Assembly (NCBI GenBank): GCA_021154515.1
Contig: JAJKIL010000095.1
Location: 1 to 18,105, forward strand
Source: Niastella sp.
GTDB taxonomy: Bacteria > Bacteroidota > Bacteroidia > Chitinophagales > Chitinophagaceae
Direction: 5' to 3'
Length of the DNA stretch: 18,105 nucleotides
A model generated the notes under the pieces. The model saw only the letters and a program-made list of their open reading frames with translations. It was not told the DNA's origin and made no database searches. A program made the position numbers and the translations under genes. Positions within the stretch are counted from its first letter, which is position 1; each line of letters starts with the position of its first letter. Below are positions 15,455 to 18,105 of this stretch, in pieces.

Positions 15455-16036
15455 TCAAAGAAAAATAGAAAACAAAAGGGAAAACAATTGATTGATGGCC
15501 GAACGCAATGCCTTCATGGCTCTTGCCAGGTTTGCTTCAACCGCTTTTTCTGAAATATTCAACCGATCGGCAATTTGCTTCTGTGAAAGTCCCGTTTCAT
15601 TCTTTAGCTCATAGGTGATGCGGCATCGTTCCGGAAGTTTCGATACCAACGCTGAGAGTCGCTGCCGCAGTTCCTGGAACTGCACCCATTCTTCCGTTGT
15701 GTTACGCTGTAGATTGGCGATTGACCCGGCTTCTTTTAAATGCTTTTCCGTTCGCATTAGCCTAACTTGTGCGTTAATGACTTTATATTTCATGCTAACG
15801 GCCAGGTAGCTTTCGAGACTGCCGGTTATGTTCAACTCTGCCCGCCGGTTCCAAAGGTCTAAAAAAATATCCTGCACCAATTCCTCCGCAACGGCAAGGC
15901 TGCGCAGTTTTATACTGCCTAAAAACAATAACTTCTCCCAATAACGGTTGTAGATCTCGGTAAAGGCTTTTTCATCACCTTTTGATAGCAAAGGCAAGAG
16001 TTCGGAATCACTAATATTGTAGCTGCGCTGGGGCAT
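15455..16036 (-). CDS. ECF RNA polymerase sigma factor (FecI-like, Bacteroidota family)
   Basis: A 193-residue extracytoplasmic-function sigma factor. Region sigma-2 lies at about 20-90 (DEKAFTEIYNRYWEKL, AEELVQDIFLDLWNRR, SYLAVSMKYKVIN). Region sigma-4 lies at about 122-178 (LRQRLSALVSKLPERCRITYEL, then the helix-turn-helix GLSQKQIADRLNISEKAVEANLARAMKALR). It lacks extra domains and has the length usual for FecI-like sigma factors. The hydrophobic C-terminal tail (LFSLLFSIFL) is a common quirk of the group. It is followed by its anti-sigma factor 94 bp downstream, and it probably directs transcription of the susC operon and perhaps of itself. The ATG at 16036 gives the normal N-terminal helix. 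Confidence 0.96.
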   Translation of the reverse strand: MPQRSYNISDSELLPLLSKGDEKAFTEIYNRYWEKLLFLGSIKLRSLAVAEELVQDIFLDLWNRRAELNITGSLESYLAVSMKYKVINAQVRLMRTEKHLKEAGSIANLQRNTTEEWVQFQELRQRLSALVSKLPERCRITYELKNETGLSQKQIADRLNISEKAVEANLARAMKALRSAINQLFSLLFSIFL

Positions 16037-16058
16037 TGGTCACATGGCAAACGTTGGG

Positions 16059-16094
16059 TAAATATATAAAATCCCCGCAATTGGTGAACCAATT
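16059..16094 (-). promoter_or_regulatory. Candidate promoter and inverted repeat upstream of the ECF sigma gene
   Basis: On the minus strand, TATATTTA (16066-16059) is one mismatch from the Bacteroidota -7 consensus TAnnTTTG and lies 23 bp before the sigma ATG. Just upstream is a perfect inverted repeat, AATTGG-4 nt-CCAATT (16079-16094), overlapping where the -33 element would be. The position suits an operator, but arms this short can occur by chance. Confidence 0.3.
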
Positions 16095-16130
16095 AGTAAA
16101 TTTCTGGATTTATACCCGTTCTTCTCGTAT

Positions 16131-16490
16131 TTATCTAGACAAAAAATTTCCCGGAAGCCGTAAGCCTTCTTCACCCGACACGACTTTTTGCATAACCTTT
16201 TGAAGCCCTTTGGGAATCAGGTCGATTTCCGTCTGAGTAAGCTGTTGTAGCAGCTCAATGAATTCATCTTCGTCATCATAGTATCCGAACTGCAATACCC
16301 ATCTGTTATCAGATAGAAACCGGAGTGCCATCTCCTTGTCCTCTTCATAAACATGCACTTTTATTACAGCCCACTGTTCTTCTCCCTCATCCTCAAAGTA
16401 AACATCTACGGTATCTTTACTCAATACTTCTGTCACGATCTTCTCCACCAGGGAGCCAGGATGCTTTTTTAACAGTTCTTCGTATGTCAT
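16131..16490 (-). CDS. Acidic hypothetical protein, about 119 residues
   Basis: I do not recognise a family. The protein is soluble, rich in Asp and Glu in its first two thirds (VYFEDEGEEQW, YYDDEDEF), with alternating strand-like and helical segments and a basic C-terminus (KGLQKVMQKV...NFLSR). No signal peptide or membrane segment is seen. An in-frame TTG at 16502 would add four residues (MAKN). I prefer the ATG at 16490 because a good -7 element at 16511-16518 would start transcription only a few bases before the TTG. It ends 94 bp upstream of the sigma gene on the same strand. It could be the first gene of that transcript, but composition and content suggest a host-side housekeeping or unknown gene rather than part of the sugar system. 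Confidence 0.6.
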   Translation of the reverse strand: MTYEELLKKHPGSLVEKIVTEVLSKDTVDVYFEDEGEEQWAVIKVHVYEEDKEMALRFLSDNRWVLQFGYYDDEDEFIELLQQLTQTEIDLIPKGLQKVMQKVVSGEEGLRLPGNFLSR

Positions 16491-16510
16491 GTTTTTTGCC
16501 AAAGTTGTTA

Positions 16511-16518
16511 CAAAGATA
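16511..16518 (-). promoter_or_regulatory. Bacteroidota -7 promoter element TATCTTTG
   Basis: On the minus strand the octamer matches TAnnTTTG exactly and lies 20 bp before the ATG at 16490. No good TTTG -33 element stands at the expected 19-21 bp distance, so the call rests on the -7 element and its position. It supports the ATG start over the TTG start of the acidic protein. Confidence 0.4.
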
Positions 16519-16652
16519 ATGAGTACCGGGATTCGCTCATTTTAAACTTTAAACCAAATGTTCACTTAGTAATTTGTATTTAACTTGTGCATGGGCTGAG
16601 CTTTGGCGCCCGACAGAAACTAATTCAAAACCAACAATTGAAAATAGTGCTT

Positions 16653-17357
16653 ATGACAAAAAATCACGCAAAACTGATTTCACTAAAAACTGCTGCCCTG
16701 ATATCTGGATCATGTTTACTACTAATGGTTATTGCGGCTCCTATTGCGGAAATGTATGCATATCCAAAACTTGTTAACCGTGGAAGTTTAAGCGATACTA
16801 TTATCCACCTTTCAAATAACCGGGGATTATTCAACCTCGTCATTCTTGGCTATCTGCTTACATTTATTTTAGATATTGTTGTTTCCTGGTCATTATACGT
16901 GTACTTAAAACCAGTAAATCGAGACGTCTCTCTATTGACCGCTTTGTTTAGGATTGTTTACTCAATCATTGCGCTTGTCGCTTTGTTAAATCTTGTTAGC
17001 GTCTATCGGATTGTGTATGGGTCTACAGTTTTCGTTTTTGATGGTCACGACAAAGATTTGCAGATTGCTCATTATGTGAATGCCTTTAAATCGCAATGGT
17101 ACTTCGGGTTAGTATTTTTTAGCTTGCATCTCGTTCTTCTTGGAATTTTAGTGATAAAGTCTTCCTATGTGCCTAAACTATTAGGGGTATTATTAATTAT
17201 TACAGGAATAGGATATTCTCTTACCACTTTCAAGCCCTTTTTATTTCCAAACACTAATATTGACTTTGCTTCTTTTACCTTCTATGGTGAGATTATCTTT
17301 ATGCTATGGCTTTTGATAAAAGGATGGAGGATGAAAGGTATTGATAGTGGATATTGA
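16653..17357 (+). CDS. DUF4386 family membrane protein
   Basis: A 234-residue integral membrane protein with about six helices (near 12-33, 60-84, 92-118, 149-170, 175-193 and 208-223). It shows the DUF4386 pattern: an N-terminal helix with AAPIAEMYAYPKL, a GLFNLVILGYLLTFILDIVVSWSLYVYLKPVNRD-type second segment, LLTALFRIVYS, and a C-terminal FGLVFFSLHLVLLGILVIKSSYVPKLLGVLLIITGIGY-type hairpin (split over about 151-187). The function of the family is unknown. The frame is open from an ATG at 16587, but I start at 16653 (MTKNHAKLISLKT), which matches where family members begin; the 22 codons before it look like leader. It is the only plus-strand gene in the window, divergent from the acidic gene and convergent with the four-helix protein, so it is its own transcription unit. 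Confidence 0.8.
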   Translation: MTKNHAKLISLKTAALISGSCLLLMVIAAPIAEMYAYPKLVNRGSLSDTIIHLSNNRGLFNLVILGYLLTFILDIVVSWSLYVYLKPVNRDVSLLTALFRIVYSIIALVALLNLVSVYRIVYGSTVFVFDGHDKDLQIAHYVNAFKSQWYFGLVFFSLHLVLLGILVIKSSYVPKLLGVLLIITGIGYSLTTFKPFLFPNTNIDFASFTFYGEIIFMLWLLIKGWRMKGIDSGY

Positions 17358-17387
17358 CAACGCACAACACCTAACTCATTCCAGATT

Positions 17388-17413
17388 GATAAACGACTTA
17401 TTGTTCGTTAATC
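17388..17413. terminator. Hairpin in the convergent gap, possible bidirectional terminator
   Basis: GATAAACGA and TCGTTAATC form 9-bp arms with one mismatch around an 8-nt loop, 31 bp after the DUF4386 stop and 64 bp before the end of the opposing gene. A seven-T run (17431-17437) lies 17 bp further along on the plus strand, too far for a classical intrinsic terminator. The position between converging genes favours a termination role; the weak stem and displaced U run count against it. Confidence 0.3.
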
Positions 17414-17476
17414 GGATATGATAAAAATGGTTTTTTTCGGGTCACAACAGCTTAAACCTTCATAACAGTTATAATT

Positions 17477-17980
17477 TTAAAGGCGAAAATTTGATAATTT
17501 AAAACATAAAGGAATAAGTCCAATTGCAACTGCGATAAAAATTGCTACACGAATGTAGTTGAGTGTTTGCCAAAGAGACGTTTTATTGACTAAGTCTTTT
17601 ACCGAGGAATGTGATTCAACTATTTTCTGGAAATTTATAATGTTTGGTGCAAAAAAAGCAAGGGTCCAAACTCTCACTCCAAAGTGAATGGCGAACAAAA
17701 TCAGCAACCAGTTTCTGGCAAAGTCAATTCGCCAACAAAATATGATCGCAAGTATGAAAGTAATCTCATGTAATGAATGAAAAATTATCCAAAAATTTTT
17801 CAAACTTGCTCCACGTCCTTCCAATAATAGCTTGAAATTAACAGGTGGGGAATCTATCCATTTAGGGACGAATACAAGGGTTTCAAAAATTTGCGCCCCG
17901 TTCATAAGAAAATAGATAAGTGTTGTGATATAAAGCCATAACTCGGCTCTCCAAAGGTAACTTGCTGTTATATTATCCAT
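17477..17980 (-). CDS. Four-helix membrane protein of unknown function
   Basis: A 167-residue membrane protein with helices near 14-34, 64-84, 88-110 and 138-158, and a hydrophilic loop between the first two. The features NGAQIFETLVFVPKW (about 27-41) and FFAPNIINFQKI (about 109-120) recall small DUF1772/anthrone-oxygenase-like four-helix proteins, which have a similar Gly-Ala early helix and a Pro-Asn after the third helix. The match is weak and I do not assign a function. The start is an ATG after an AT-rich leader with no clear promoter motif. It converges with the DUF4386 gene across a 119-bp gap. Composition is AT-rich like the other flanking genes, and it shows no link to the sugar locus. 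Confidence 0.6.
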   Translation of the reverse strand: MDNITASYLWRAELWLYITTLIYFLMNGAQIFETLVFVPKWIDSPPVNFKLLLEGRGASLKNFWIIFHSLHEITFILAIIFCWRIDFARNWLLILFAIHFGVRVWTLAFFAPNIINFQKIVESHSSVKDLVNKTSLWQTLNYIRVAIFIAVAIGLIPLCFKLSNFRL

Positions 17981-18105
17981 TTGTGTTTTACATTAATTGA
18001 AAGAATCTTATTCAAAAGGAGATATTAATCATTTAATAACATTTCATCGCATTCGTCATATTTTCATTATTAAAATAACTTTTTCGATGTAAATGTATCC
18101 AAAAA

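Noticed and set aside
1..18105. CRISPR array, tRNA, rRNA or insertion sequence
   Set aside because: No regularly spaced repeats, no cloverleaf-like stretch, no rRNA-like block and no transposase-like protein were found on reading both strands.

Overview
The window comes from a Bacteroidota genome, most likely a Chitinophagaceae/Sphingobacteriia-type soil or plant-associated bacterium. The signs are a SusC/SusD pair, an ECF sigma factor with a FecR/DUF4974 anti-sigma factor, a type IX secretion (T9SS) C-terminal sorting domain, and a -7 element of the Bacteroidota TAnnTTTG type. No 16S or other phylogenetic marker is present, so the genus is inferred.

The core (about 1297-16036) is one polysaccharide utilization locus (PUL), entirely on the minus strand. 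In transcription order it holds: an ECF sigma factor (16036-15455); a FecR-like anti-sigma factor (15360-14194); a SusC TonB-dependent transporter with an N-terminal STN signalling domain (about 14012-10680); a SusD glycan-binding lipoprotein (10668-8983); two tandem family 8 polysaccharide lyases (8965-6818 and 6771-3925); a GH105-type unsaturated uronyl hydrolase (3879-2773); and a divergent GH28 polygalacturonase-like protein (2712-1297). Gaps from susC to the last enzyme are only 11-60 bp, so susC-susD-PL8-PL8-GH105-GH28 reads as an operon. Sigma, anti-sigma and the STN-bearing SusC look like a trans-envelope signalling chain that switches the operon on when substrate is captured.

The inferred logic is as follows. 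One PL8 enzyme is exported by T9SS and carries a discoidin/CBM32-like domain; it cuts a uronic-acid polysaccharide outside the cell. SusCD imports the oligosaccharides. The second, bare PL8 and GH105 continue in the periplasm, GH105 removing the unsaturated uronic acid that a lyase leaves. GH28 suggests that galacturonic acid is also present. There is no sulfatase, GH88 or hexosaminidase, so this does not look like a classical hyaluronan/chondroitin locus; the substrate is unknown and is the main puzzle.

The flanks are AT-rich and unrelated to the PUL. On the left are a seven-helix PQ-loop/SWEET-like membrane protein (571-2) and a small GyrI-like protein (1017-607). On the right are an acidic hypothetical protein (16490-16131), a DUF4386 membrane protein on the plus strand (16653-17357) and a four-helix membrane protein (17980-17477). 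The change in base composition near 1.1-1.3 kb and 16.1-16.5 kb suggests that the PUL is a separate module, possibly acquired or rearranged, with a perhaps eroded GH28 3' end at its left edge.
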